From Conus ventricosus (Eukaryota; Mollusca; Gastropoda; Neogastropoda; Conidae): 64,000 nt of DNA. The notes beneath the pieces were generated by a model. That model was not told the DNA's origin and ran no database searches. It saw nothing but the letters and a program-made list of their open reading frames with translations. Every line of letters begins with the position of its first letter. Position 1 is the stretch's first letter. The translations under genes and the position numbers were made by a program. The DNA lies in assembly GCA_018398815.1 (NCBI GenBank), contig CM031628.1, positions 13,034,642 through 13,098,641 on the forward strand, in the 5' to 3' direction. This document shows, piece after piece, positions 33,641-45,900 of this stretch.

Positions 33641-35415
33641 AGTGTGTTCCCTGCCCCAGCACTGCTGACAGCACATGGGCTGTCTACACTGCGCACACCA
33701 CCACTGGAGTGTGTTCCCTGCCCAGCACTGCTGACAGCACATGGGCTGTCTACACTGCGCACACCACCACTGGAGTGTGTTCCCTGCCCCAGCACTGCTG
33801 ACAGCACATGGGCTGTCTACACTGCGCACACCACAAATGGAGTGTGTTCCCTGCCCCACTGACCACACATGGGCTGTCTACACTGCGCACACCACCACTG
33901 GAGTGTGTTCCCTGCCCCAGGCCACTGACCACACATGGGCTGTCTACACTGAGCACACCACCACTGGAGTGTGTTCCCTGCCCCACTGACCACACATGGG
34001 CTGTCTACACTGCGCACACCACCACTGGAGTGTGTTCCCTGCCCCACTGACCACACATGGGCTGTCTACACTGCGCACACCACCACTGGAGTGTGTTCCC
34101 TGCCCCACTGACCCCACATGGGCTGTCTACACTGCGCACACCACCACTGGAGTGTGTTCCCTGCCCCACTGACCACACATGGGCTGTCTACACTGCGCAC
34201 ACCACCACTGGAGTGTGTTCCCTGCCCCACTGACCACACATGGGCTGTCTACACTGCGCACACCACCACTGGAGTGTGTTCCCTGCCCCACTGACCACAC
34301 ATGGGCTGTCTACACTGCGCCACACCACCACTGGAGTGTGTTCCCTGCCCCACGGACCACACATGGGCTGTCTACACTGCGCACCCACCACTGGAGTGTG
34401 TTCCCTGCCCCACTGACCACACATGGGCTGTCTACACTGCGCACACCACCACTGGAGTGTGTTCCCTGCCCCAGCACTGCTGACCACACATGGGCTGTCT
34501 ACACTGCGCACACCACCACTGGAGTGTGTTCCCTGCCCCACGGACCACACATGGGCCGTCTATACTGCGCACACCACCACTGGAGTGTGTTCCCTGCCCC
34601 AGCACTGCTGACCATACATGGGCTGTCTACACTGCGCACACCACAAATGGAGTGTGTTCCCTGCCCCACTGACCACACATGGGCTGTCTACACTGCGCAC
34701 ACCACCACTGGAGTGTGTTCCCTGCCCCAGCACTGCTGACCACACATGGGCTGTCTACACTGCGCACACCACCACTGGAGTGTGTTCCCTGCCCCACTGA
34801 CCACACATGGGCTGTCTACACTGCGCACACCACCACTGGAGTGTGTTCCCTGCCCCACTGACCACACATGGGCTGTCTACACTGCGCACACCACCACTGG
34901 AGTGTGTTCCCTGCCCCACGGACCACACATGGGCTGTCTACACTGCGCACACCACCACTGGAGTGTGTTCCCTGCCCCACTGACCACACATGGGCTGTCT
35001 ACACTGCGCACACCACCACTGGAGTGTGTTCCCTGCCCCAGCACTGCTGACCACACATGGGCTGTCTACACTGCGCACACCACCACTGGAGTGTGTTCCC
35101 TGCCCCACGGACCACACATGGGCCGTCTATACTGCGCACACCACCACTGGAGTGTGTTCCCTGCCCCAGCACTGCTGACCATACATGGGCTGTCTACACT
35201 GGCCACACCACAAATGGAGTGTGTTCCCTGCCCCACTGACCACACATGGGCTGTCTACACTGCGCACACCACCACTGGAGTGTGTTCCCTGCCCCAGCAC
35301 TGCTGACCACACATGGGCTGTCTACACTGCGCACACCACCACTGGAGTGTGTTCCCTGCCCCAGCACTGCTGACCACACATCGGCTGTCTACACTGCGCA
35401 CACCACCACCGAGTC
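33641..35415. repeat. 61/67-bp minisatellite, about 28 copies, with higher-order structure
   Basis: The unit contains CTGGAGTGTGTTCCCTGCCC and CACATGGGCTGTCTACACTG. The 67-bp form has AGCACTGCTGAC where the 61-bp form has ACTGAC. Rare variants (GGGCCGTCTATACTG at about 34554 and 35121; CCATACATGG with CACAAATGG at about 34612 and 35179) recur at an exact 567-bp spacing. That equals six 61-bp plus three 67-bp units, so a nine-unit block was duplicated. Confidence 0.95.
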
Positions 35416-35759
35416 TCGTAATTTTTCTGGGACCAGCCAAAACACATAATGCAGTCTCTGCTGGACTTTCTGTCTGCTGGGCTCACACATCGCCTGGCTC
35501 CAGGGATATCTCTCCAGCAAGCGTGCAGGGGGAGGGGGGTGGAGGGGAGGGGGTTGCAGGGGCCGGGTCCAGCGCTGCTCTTGAAAAGGTGGGTCTCTGG
35601 CATGCACATTCCTGAAGAAGACCATGGATCACACGGAGGCAAAATCTGTCTGATCTGAGGTGATGTCAAGACCTTGGGTTCAATGCTTTCCAGACCATGT
35701 TTGAAAAGGTGATTTCAAGCAGGTTACACAGGAACAGCTTCTTCCACCACTTCAAATAC
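35416..35759. other. Unique spacer, G-rich around 35530-35560
   Basis: No gene recognised. Confidence 0.5.
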
Positions 35760-37728
35760 CTGCTGGTGCATATATATCATCCAACATTTGCTGATTGCAC
35801 AAGTCAACCTCGCCTATGTACTGTGTTCCAGCTGAACTGCTTTTGTGTCCCTCATGAAAACTGAGGGCTCATAAAAATGTTTGTCCCAGAACGCATGATG
35901 ACCATGGTTCAGTTACGGGGTGCACAGACTGGAAACAACGTTGAATCCAACACCTCGCTGTTCATGGGGTGCTAGCTGCTGCTGTTGCTGGAGTTCTGGT
36001 GGAAGTTCAGGTCCACAATGTGCAGCCTGAGCGGTCAGTGCAGGCTGCCTGATCACCCTGCCAGTGTACAACTGCCAGGCCCACACTGTGCAGCCTGAGC
36101 TGTCAGTGCAGGCTGCCTGATCACCCTGCCAGTGTACAACTGCCAGGCCCACAATGTGCAGCCTGAGCTGTCAGTGCAGGCTGCCTGATCACCCTGCCAG
36201 TGTACAACTGCCAGGCCCACATTGTGCAGCCTGAGCTGTCAGTGCAGGCTGCCTGATCACCCTGCCAGTGTACAACTGCCAGGCCCACACTGTGCAGCCT
36301 GAGCGGTCAGTGCAGGCTGCCTGATCACCCTGCCAGTGTACAACTGCCAGGCCCACACTGTGCAGCCTGAGCTGTCAGTGCAGGCTGCCTGATCACCCTG
36401 CCAGTATACAACTGCCAGGCCCACACTGTGCAGCCTGAGCTGTCAGTGCAGGCTGCCTGATCACCCTGCCAGTGTACAACTGCCAGGCCCACACTGTGCA
36501 GCCTGAGCTGTCAGTGCAGGCTGCCTGATCACCCTGCCAGTGTACAACTGCCAGGCCCACACTGTGCAGCCTGAGCGGTCAGTGCAGGCTGCCTGATCAC
36601 CCTGCCAGTATACAACTGCCAGGCCCACACTGTGCAGCCTGAGCTGTCAGTGCAGGCTGCCTGATCACCCTGCCAGTGTACAACTGCCAGGCCCACACTG
36701 TGCAGCCTGAGCTGTCAGTGCAGGCTGCCTGATCACCCTGCCAGTGTACAACTGCCAGGCCCACACTGTGCAGCCTGAGCTGTCAGTGCAGGCTGCCTGA
36801 TCACCCTGCCAGTGTACAACTGCAAGGCCCACATTGTGCAGCCTGAGCTGTCAGTGCAGGCTGCCTGATCACCCTGCCAGTGTACAACTGCCAGGTCCAT
36901 ACATAGGATGATTTTGAATCCAACAGAGTCCAAACTTGAACCCCATTTGTGAGGCTTTGAGAGAATATAATTCAGAAATTTACTCCTCCTTCTGAATGGT
37001 ACCACGGTTTCATCCACAGACATTTCTCTGCCTGGGTAGTAATACTCCTGCCAAATATTCAACAGAAGATCAGACATTTCTATTTTGTGAGTTCTCTATC
37101 AGCCTTAGCATCAGGACTCTGATTGTTTGCAGCATGAAGAAATGAAATCATATTCTGAAACCTGTTCCTAGGCACGATGCTCCTAAACCCTTAGGGATTT
37201 ATCAGTGAATCAACACTTCAGAATGAATCATAACTCCTGAGTCGAATATACACTACGCGCAAAGTAACAGCAAGGAATGCCGTCATCTCCTCTCCAGTTT
37301 TTGGTTTCTACTATCAAAAATTTGAAGGTGGCAGAAGAGTGTCCAATGGGTCATTTCTTCTACCAAAATTTCAGTAGTTGACTGGGACTCAACAACTGCA
37401 GAAAAATCTCAGCTTCAGTTGCCTGAGGACTGACATTTTGTGGACCACTTCCAAATTCAGGATTAAAATCTTTCACTGTTTCAGCCATGCTGAGTGGTTG
37501 TACACACCCACTTTTGGATTGTCTACCACTTCATCTTCATCAGATTCAAAGTCTGAATCCAAGAGATTGGTATTTTCAAGCTCCCTCACTAACCTTGCTG
37601 TCTCTTCATCCGTTAGTATTCGTCTTCACTCAGCTTCAGCCACATCAGGCACAAACTCCTCAAAAACTTTGTCATCGCTTCCAAAATCTCCCAGAAGCTC
37701 AGATATAACAAAATTCTGGTTTTTGTAG
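35760..37728 (-). mobile_element. piggyBac-type DNA transposon remnant, interrupted by an internal minisatellite
   Basis: On the minus strand the transposase is recognisable across several frames: an acidic N-terminus with LTDEETARLVRELE and LDSDFESDEDEVVDN (about 37620-37530), GSGPQNVSPQATEAEIFLQL (about 37465-37405), VPRNRFQNMISFLHAANNQS (about 37170-37115), YYYPGREMSVDETVVPF with the first catalytic aspartate and KPHKWG (about 37045-36945). After the array come RGVGFNVVSSL and NHGHHAFWDKHF (about 35960-35875), with the position of the second catalytic aspartate. Stops and frameshifts show it is dead. The cysteine-rich C-terminus and the terminal inverted repeats were not found. Confidence 0.85.
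36010..36896. repeat. 68-bp minisatellite derived from piggyBac transposase coding sequence
   Basis: About 13 copies of a 68-bp unit containing CCACACTGTGCAGCCTGAGC and CACCCTGCCAGTGTACAACT. Read on the minus strand, the first unit joins the upstream transposase in frame as LLDSKSSYVWTWQLYTGRVI, which fits the piggyBac block 'CDS..GYV....YTG'. The array therefore amplifies the transposase's own sequence. 68 is not divisible by three, so the frame is destroyed. Confidence 0.88.
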
Positions 37729-38074
37729 CTCAATCACTGCTTTTCCTGCCTCCAATCCACGTGGGAGGACGTGTCATCTTTATTTCCAGTGTGCATGCAC
37801 TTTAACAACGTAAATTCAATTATATAAGCCCGACGAACAGGTCGGTATGTGACACTTGTGTACAGGTAGTACCTAGCGCCTATGGCTGTAAGGCATAGTT
37901 GATGTCACCAGTGGCAGCTACCGCTGATGGCGTGAGAAGAGTTAAGTTGCATACACAGAAACCTCACCAACGCTGGAGCTCTTAGTTCCAGCCAAGGTAT
38001 GAAGAGAGCCAGAGTTTGCCAGCTTCCTAAAGTGAGCCAGGTACTCTGACCAAGCGGCCAATTTAGACCCCTGT
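37729..38074. other. No recognisable feature
   Basis: Unique sequence between the piggyBac remnant and the LINE fragment. No terminal inverted repeat recognised. Confidence 0.5.
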
Positions 38075-38628
38075 AACTGTAACTCTGTGTTAGCAGGACT
38101 TCCTTCAGAACAGCTTGCACGATTACAAAGGGTGCAAAACAGTGCAGCTCGGCTTGTGCTCAAAAAGCGTAAAAATGAGCATATTACACCTTTGTTACGT
38201 GAACTCCACTGGCTTCCCATCAAATATCGATGGCAGTTCAAAATTGCAGTCTTTGCCTATCGTTACTTTGATGGGACACTCCCACAGTATCTTTCTGCTT
38301 CTCTGTCCACCTATCAAACTTCTCGGTCTCTTCGATCATCTTCTCAAAAACTTCTGAAAATTCCTAGGCGCTCGTTGAAGACAGTCGGTGAGAGAGCATT
38401 TAGCTTTAGTGCGCCCACTCTTTGGAATTCTCTTCCTGACAGCTTACGTGACCTGCCTACATTATCTAAATTCAAGTCAGAGTTAAAACATACTTCTTTT
38501 GGAAAGCCTTCTTCAACCATAATATCTAAATGCTGTGTCTATTATTCTGACCTGACTTTTATGTACTGCATGCAAAACTGTACTGTTTACGCTTGAACCG
38601 ATGAACTTGATAAGTGCGCCTGTGTCGG

Positions 38629-38670
<42 letters not shown>
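38075..38670 (+). mobile_element. L2/CR1-group LINE 3' fragment
   Basis: Begins abruptly inside the reverse transcriptase C-terminal region and ends after the stop with a short UTR (GAACTTGATAAGTGCGCCTG) and a GT run (38629-38670). It is a 5'-truncated insertion. Its coding part is described separately. Confidence 0.85.
38087..38596 (+). pseudogene. Reverse transcriptase C-terminal domain of an L2-like LINE
   Basis: A 170-codon open frame with QRVQNSAARLVLKKRKNEHI, LRELHWLPIKYRWQFKI, SRSLRSSSQKLLKIPR and GERAFSFSAPTLWNSLPDSL. These blocks (Q..QN.AAR....., L..LHWLP...R..FK, FS...P..WN.LP) are the conserved C-terminal tail of L2/CR1-type ORF2 proteins in many invertebrates. The catalytic core is missing, so no enzyme can be made, but the intact frame suggests a young copy. 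Confidence 0.9.
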
Positions 38671-38673
<3 letters not shown>

Positions 38674-39024
38674 CACATGTTTTTTTTTTTTTTTTTTTTT
38701 TTAATGTGGCTTTCTTTTACGTCCAATATGCATAGCATAGGCTATAGGTTAGAAGAAGATGAAGTTTCATGTCACCCATCATTAAAGAAAAACAACAACT
38801 AAAAGATATACATACATGTCCTTTCATTTTTAGAGTGCAATTCCAAACTGAAAAAGTATGGAATAATACAAAGATGTTCATAGTACATGTAACATTCTCC
38901 ACCGAATTCACTGTTTCATTGATAAGAGGTTCATAGTATTTCCACCTAGAAAGAAAATTGGCATAATCCATGTTGACATAAGCTAAGTGTATTCTCTATT
39001 TTGTATCGATAATGGGAGTTGCAA

Positions 39025-39312
39025 CTAGATACGGATTAAGAGATGCCGACTTTTCTTCATTTTGAAAATGTGAGTATATAAAGAACTTGGCGAAAGGATA
39101 ATGAAGTAAAAAATCTCATCTGCCTCATGATTTTGTGAAAAACCAAGCAAAACAGTTGACTTATCCACTTTTTTTCTCTTGTTCACATTTGCATTCCAAA
39201 ATGTTTGTACGATGTCACACTGCCAGAATAAATGAGGAATGGTCTCATCTTCAGTTCCGCAAAAACTGCATTTTTCAACATTTGTAACCCCCATTCTTTT
39301 TAAGGGATACAT
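39025..39312 (-). pseudogene. C-terminal zinc-binding region of the Tx1/L1-type LINE
   Basis: KCSFCGTEDETIPHLFWQC followed by VQTFWNANV is the C-x2-C...H-x4-C motif found after the reverse transcriptase in L1/Tx1 and related elements. Another fragment of the same protein (YGHFPMTVYVNRFWKH) lies at 39975-39745. The frame here runs to a stop at 39025. Confidence 0.85.
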
Positions 39313-40212
39313 TTGTTGCCATGATTCTGTGGATTATCCTTATTTGGAACCATTTAAGTTTTACTTCTTGTATTTTATGTTTCTGTGAAAAACAGTGTTC
39401 CAGTTTATCTTTACTGTTATAGCGTTATTCCATTTTTTACAGCATTTAGGTACCCATTCTTCATCACTGAGAATATCATAATATTTTTTGTTCCTTGGTA
39501 TGGACAGGATTATATCAAGTGCTTTTATGTTCTCTTTGGCATTACTGGACTGAACAATAATACCATGTCTTGATATATTTCTTCACCACATTTATACATC
39601 CCGTATATGTCAGAAAGTTTGTCTTCACATTATATTTTAGTCTGAATTCTTCGAAGGTAGAAAGGTACCATTTTCACGCAGCAGATGATGTACTCTGATA
39701 CACGCCTCTGTCGATCCAGTGTTTATAAGAGATGGCTAGGTTTCCTATCTTAATCTTATCATTGTAAAACAGAGTTCTGCAATAATTTCATCAGCTCTTT
39801 CGAAACACATCTTTCGTGAAAATTCTTTATACGCTTCAAATGTATGTTTCCAAAAGCGATTTACATAGACAGTCATTGGAAAATGCCCATATATGCCAAT
39901 GTTATCTACAACAGGGAATAACGCAGATATTAATACCTTCCACTTTTGTGTATTCTGTATCAGTTTGCATACCAAATCAGTTTTAGGCCACTTATAAACT
40001 TTTTGATATCAAGTAGGCCCAATCCTCCTTTTTTTACACTCTTCATTACCGTTCTTCTACTGATTCTGTCCTGTTTCCTTTTCCAGATGAATTTGAAGCA
40101 CATACTTTGCAAACCGTTTATGAATTCATCTGGCGATTTGGCAAGAGTACCATAGTTTATGTTATTTTTGAAAGGATTAAACTTTTCAATACAGCGATTC
40201 TGCCTAGTGGAG

Positions 40213-41250
40213 TTATAGACCTTTTAATCCAGATGTTGAATAACCTTTTATTCTGAAAATTTTTTCATTATAATTCATTTCCTCACAGTCATCTAGGTCT
40301 ACCGAAAACCAAACGCCTAAAATTTTAAATTTGGTGGATTCCAATTGATCTTCAAATGTGGTAGATGTTTTAACTGTCGACCTTTTCTTACAACCTAACA
40401 TAACTGCTTGCGTTTTGCTACATTCATATAAACCAGACTTACAACTAAACACTCGATCGTTTCAATGATTGCCTCAAAAGACGTTGCATCACCCTTGGTC
40501 ATCATCTGAGTATCATCTGCAAACTGAGCTATTTTATGCTCATTATTATTTATTTTTATACCTTTAATCAATATATTTCTCTTATCATAGTAGCAAGTAT
40601 TTCTACGCAGATTAAGAACAGATATGGTGAAACGGGGTCACCTTGTCTACACCCTCTCTCAACTTTAAACCAGGATGAACAATGACCATTTACAATTATT
40701 GTGGATTTAATATTTGTATAAAACAATGATATCCACTGGCATATAGCTGGACCGAATCTGAAAGCTTTTAAGGTTTTCATCATAAAGTTCCAATCTAACG
40801 TGTCAAACGCTTTCTCAAAGTCAATACATAGCATAATTCCAGGACGATTTGTAACGTTAAGATAGTGAATAAGGTCGTAAATAAAGTCTTATGTTATCGC
40901 CAATATATCTACCACTCATGAATCCTGTTTGATCTTCATTTATGATCTTGGAAGTACATTTTTAAGTCTATTAGCTATGCACGATGACCCTATCTTGTAT
41001 ACAACGTTTAATAATGTAATTGGTCTCCAGTTTTGAATGTATTCCTTAGGCTTATCACCCTTTGGAAGACAAATGATTATTCCCTCTCTCTGAGGGATGA
41101 TAATTCTCCCAGTCTAAATCCTTCATTTAATGAGCGAACAACAAAAATTCCTGATTTCCAAAAACTTTGAAAAATTCTGATGTAAAACCGTCGGTGCCCG
41201 GGCTTTTATTACTTTTCATATTTTTCAGAGAGTATGAACGCTTCTTCTAA
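40213..41250 (-). pseudogene. Reverse transcriptase remnant of the Tx1/L1-type LINE
   Basis: Best block is 40834-40568: LCIDFEKAFDTLDWNFM (first catalytic aspartate), ICQWISLFYTNIKSTI, VERGCRQGDPVSPYLFLICV. In another frame near 40520-40485 is IAQFADDTQMM with the catalytic aspartate pair. 40452-40213 then has SGLYECSKTQAVMLGCKK, the post-catalytic 'SGLK.N..KT....G' block of L1-like enzymes. Several frameshifts separate these. Confidence 0.88.
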
Positions 41251-41899
41251 GGTGATTTCTCCCTCTATGTTCTTTGATTCTTCGTATGATAAAGTTGGAA
41301 AATCTTTCGCCATGTCAGTAATTTCGCAGTTTCAACATTCTCTTTCTATAGAGATTTTCATAAAAAGATTTCGCTTCATTCATTATTTGATTTTGACTAT
41401 TTACTTCTCTTCCACTTTGTGTTAATCATTTTTCTCATGCATTTGCTTACGTAGTGCCTTTTTTCTAAATTACAGAGAGCTTGGATACATTTTCACCTTC
41501 AGCAATCCATCTTGCTCTCGAACGCAATAAAACTCCATCGATTTTTTTACTTCTAATTCCACTAGATCTGCTTTGTATTTTCCAAATTGTGTTGATCTTC
41601 TTCGGTTCTGGAAATTTTTTCTCTATCTCTTTGATGCTTTCTTCAGTTGTTTCTCCTGTTTAGCTCTTTCTGTTTCTTGCTATGGAGAATGCTATTGTTT
41701 TCGATCTCCTTTCATAAGCAAAACATCAGAAAAAGCTGGTCTCCTATTGTAAATTGTATCTGATTTCTAGGAATATTATGAATTTCTTTTCTTTCATACG
41801 GCAAGACATGCATATTCTTCGATAGTATTTCTTATTTCCTCATCTATTTCTTTAGATAATTAAGTCCTTTAGAAGAGAATTGTTAAATTTCCAAAACTG

Positions 41900-42625
41900 T
41901 TTCTTTTAACTTTTTCTCCAAACATAATTTCAAGACAATCATTGAGTGTCCGATCGGTAGCCAGTCTGAATGTCAGCATCTTCAACATATTGTACTATTG
42001 TTTCCGAGACAACAAAAAAGTCAAGTCGACTTTGTTGTGAGTGGATTTGTTCTCGCCAAGTAAATCTTCTGCTTCTGCGTTAGGTCTCTCCATAGTCTGT
42101 TAGTTCTAAATTTAACATCAAGTTCTTCTACTCTTTCTTTAGCATTTTGATTGTTTACATGTTTATAATTAATCATAATCTAAATTTGGGTCCATTACTA
42201 AATTCCAGTCACCACCTATAATTATATTCATATGACCTAGTTTGCTGATGTAATCTTCCAATCTTTCATAAAATTCTGGAGTGTCTCTGTTTGGACCATA
42301 CAGACTGACAAGCAGTAGATCTTTATCCATATTTGAAATTAAAACCATTATGAAATTACCGTCTTGGCCCTTGTGGACTGTTTTTCACCTTGAAGTCAAA
42401 ACTGTTATTAAACAATATTGCTACTCCTCTAGATTGTGTATTATTGGATGCAAAGAAACAGGTATAGCCCCATTCTGCTGCATAATAGGCATCTAAGTTA
42501 GGGTCAAAATGTGTGTCTTGAAGAAAGCATATGGAAAATCTCTTTTGTCTAAGATAGTGAAAAACATCTCTCCTTTTCTTCATGTTACCCAGACCTTGCA
42601 ATTCAACGATTGCAACACAAAACCT
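41900..42625 (-). pseudogene. Endonuclease domain remnant of the Tx1/L1-type LINE
   Basis: The frame at 42601-42356 carries VELQGLGNMKKRRDVFHYL (its first residues lie just upstream), FSICFLQDTHFDPN (catalytic Q-D/E-T-H block, aspartate in place of the usual glutamate) and GVAILFNNSFDFKV. Further downstream the minus strand is broken by frameshifts and only short matches remain. Dead remnant. Confidence 0.75.
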
Positions 42626-42650
42626 TCTCCATGTGTAAAACTAGAATGTT

Positions 42651-42994
42651 CTTTTCATGTCAATATGTCTACAGTACACTTTAAGCAAAGTACACATTTG
42701 ACTGCACATAGAAAAAACATTTGCGTATATTAAAAACAACAACAAAAACATGAAAATGAAAAAAGGCAGATTTTCACAGATACTGTGCCCATGCTGACCC
42801 AGTCAATGAAGTAACAAGTACCATCGACTCTGCGCTGCGGTATAGCTGACGTTTTCATTGGCATTTGAATACACAAAAAAATAAGCAACTCGGAAACTGA
42901 CAAACTTTAGAAAGCATGACAAAGAAAAAGGCAAATTACAATAAATCAACAGCAACAGCAACAGTAACACACCACACACACACACACACACACA

Positions 42995-43029
<35 letters not shown>

Positions 43030-44340
43030 ACAATAACACAATTAACACCAACACTAAGACGACTACAACATTTTGTTACGAGTGAGAATATGTCGCTTGG
43101 CTGAATACCACGCTCCACATCTCCAACCCTAGTCCTGCGTTTCGGGTACAGTCGATTTCAAAATGCAGATACACGCACACCTGTACACGCTCGATTATGT
43201 GTCTGCGAGGATTAATTGTAAGATTATCATATACATAGTTACAAAGACATTTCAAACGCACTTATAATTTCTTTTTTCACATATTTCAACAAGATCCGGA
43301 AGAGTATTATCAAGCAAAAAACAAAAACAAAGAAACACACACTGGTCCTCTGTGGTAACGTGAGATACATGTAAACTAATACGCCGATATTGATCACACA
43401 CACACACACAAGAAAAAAAAAAGAAAAAAAAAAAGAGCAAGAGTGGAAATGTAGTATCGATGAAAGTATACAAGTTCACGCTAAGCAAGAGTGGAAATGT
43501 AGTATCGATGAAAGTATACAAGTTCACGCCATAGTAAGAGGGGGAGAAATATACACACATGTGACATTGTCATAGAAATGCATATATAAGATGCATGTAA
43601 GGTCCATAATCTGTATGTAAAGGCTTACCTTACTTGTGGTTTGAGCAAACACCCTATTCCCACATCCGCGTTTCTCTCAAGCACACTTTGTAAGATCGCA
43701 CGTGCCCTTGCGCGCTCACACTCACGGACACGCAAACAAAACACACACACACACACACCACACACACACACACACAATCGCGTGCTCGCGCAAAGAGAAT
43801 ATGAAAAAAGGAAGTACGCTCAATAATCATTAGTGTTTTGTCACGAAAGGGCCACAGTCGCATCTGCTCAAGGTGAAGTACGATCAGACAAGTGTGTAAC
43901 ATTTCTTAACAAACTCCAAGACACCTTAATGTGCAAGAAAGAATCAAACACATACGCTTTCGTACCTTCTGGAAAAAAGAGTGTTCATAGGGAAGACAAA
44001 TATACATTGAGGTTTATGTGCCTGTACCCACACGTATGCTTGAAATAGAAGCAGGTGTGCATGTCTGAATACCCATACCACGACTGCCTGCGTGCAATTA
44101 TCATATACAAGTAATTATATTAGACAGAACAGAGGGGGGAAAAAAAAAAAAGTGAACCCGAACGAAAGAGGAGAGCGGGAGAGAGAAAGAGAGACAGGAC
44201 AGAGGGACTAGAGGAGGGAGGAGGGAAAGAGAAAAGTTCAGACTGTCAACACGGCACAAGGCACAAGTGATATCTATCTAATTCGTATAGAGCCTCGGGG
44301 GGGACCTTGCAGTGGCATAAAACACCACAACCACACCACA

Positions 44341-44379
<39 letters not shown>

Positions 44380-45069
44380 GTATTCACGGAAGACATAAAC
44401 TCGCAAGGCGTATTTTACCATTTCCCCAAATGACATGCTCATAATTAGAATACTCTACAAGATATCAAGCAGTTCTAGGATTTGTTTCAACAAAATACTA
44501 AGGCACTACACAACTGAACAGCTCAGACGAGGTGGGCCGTACTATCCCCTCGCGCATCCCGTGAGGCATAGAAGGGCAGGAAAAGCAAAAACAACAGTAG
44601 GCCAAAAGACAACTCCCCCCCCCCCCTCCACACACACACACACACACCCACCCAGCGCAGGGGAAGATGGATAAGCAACAGTGAACAGATGTCACACCCT
44701 CTCCATCCACGTCGAAAAATGAAAGATTTGAACAATTCATAAACATGTACACACTGTGCACTCCATAATCAATGTTTGCACATTATCGTCATGTCCTATT
44801 ATCAAAATGTATTTTCATAGTACGTGATTATGAATGGTACAACGAGGCAGGACAAAAGATAGGCGACGGGAAGGACAAAACCACAACAAACAAACAGAAG
44901 CCAAAGCAATTTAGAGATGGCCTTGAGGATAAGAAAAAATATATATTGAATATGCACCATCACCAAGATACTCTACAATGACAGCAAACAAGATACTAAA
45001 TTATTTGCTACATTGCATTCCACAGCACTGCATCTAGATTATGGTCAATCTGTAGATGAACAGATTTTT
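42651..45069. other. Repeat-rich region with no gene recognised
   Basis: CA runs at 42967-43026, 43739-43776 and 44337-44378; A-rich tract 43410-43432; GA-rich 44160-44235; C run 44616-44628. Two 48-bp direct copies at 43436-43532 (GCAAGAGTGGAAATGTAGTA...). It separates the ORF1-like and ORF2-like parts of the minus-strand Tx1/L1-type element. Confidence 0.6.
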
Positions 45070-45900
45070 CCATTTTTCAGTTTGCGATGACTTTCGGTTG
45101 GACGACCATGCGTCTAGTGTAGCTGATGTTGTTTGGCCTCTTTAACAGTTTGTAGTTAGCAGCAGTCAAATCTTCGGCAATAGAAAGTCTTTGTCGGTAC
45201 CTTTGAGTGTTCGACGTTTTGACAGGATTTCATCTTTCTTCTTACGGAGTAGAACCGTACGAGATCGTCAAGGCCTGGTGGTGCCTGGGGTTTTGCTGCC
45301 GATTTCTGTGGGCCACCTCGATGTCCTCCTCTCTGACCGTCACCCCCGACCAAATCGTTGAAAATCTTGCACACTTTTTGAGTGCAAGCACTTGTGGACT
45401 CTGCTAACTCGGTTCTGTCTTGGCTACGTTAAAACACGAAGATTCCACCTTCGACCATGCTGTTCCATATTGTTCTGTTGTCTGCGTAATGAAGTCAGCC
45501 GTTTACCCTGGGAATTAGTTGCGAGAAAAGATCTGCGTTGGTTCTTTTCAGAACGGATATCTCCTCCAGCAACTGCTTTTTTTGACTTTCGCTTTTATCA
45601 GTCTTTCCTCAATTGCCTCAAATTTCCGATCAAATTTTTCACAGAGAATCTCCATATCAGATTTGATTTCATTTTCAGTTTTCTAATGTCCTCTTTTGAA
45701 GCTAGGCTTTCCTGTAGTCTGTCCAGTTGACTATTCATTCACTCATTACATCTGCCATCTGAACATCCATTCCGTCAGACTCTGCCTCAAAGTTTAATTT
45801 TTTATTTGGTTGTTTAGCACTCTCAGGACTGTCACTTTCACTGTTGGACGAAGAGCCACCTGCCTTTCTTTTGAACTGGCTAAAAAAAAATTTTATACTG
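45070..45900 (-). pseudogene. ORF1-like protein remnant of a Tx1/L1-type LINE
   Basis: Across shifting minus-strand frames: an acidic N-terminus (SNSESDSPESAKQPNKKLNF), a coiled-coil-like QLDRLQESLASKEDIRKLK and FDRKFEAIEERL, then RRQQNNMEQHGRRWNLRVF (compare the 'N.EQ..RR..LRV.G' block of L1-type ORF1), VRFYSVRRK and IAEDLTAANYKLLKR (the RNA-recognition end, 'V.EDLT..N..L...'). This is the RNA-chaperone ORF1 architecture. At least four frame breaks. It probably belongs to the element at 38680-42650, 2.4 kb downstream, but they could be separate insertions. Confidence 0.7.

Larger units (their letters stand above)
38680..42650 (-). mobile_element. Tx1/L1-type LINE, ORF2 region with poly(A) tail
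   Basis: On the minus strand the element reads from an endonuclease start (about 42625) through reverse transcriptase to a C-terminal zinc motif and a poly(A) tail (T run on plus at 38681-38703). The poly(A) tail, FEKAFDTLDW, GCRQGDPVSPYLF, FADD and CSFC...HLFW.C fit the L1/Tx1 group. Reading frames change repeatedly. An ORF1-like region lies upstream at 45070-45900 on the same strand and may belong to it. The tail abuts the GT run of the L2-type fragment, so this insertion probably landed there. Confidence 0.85.
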
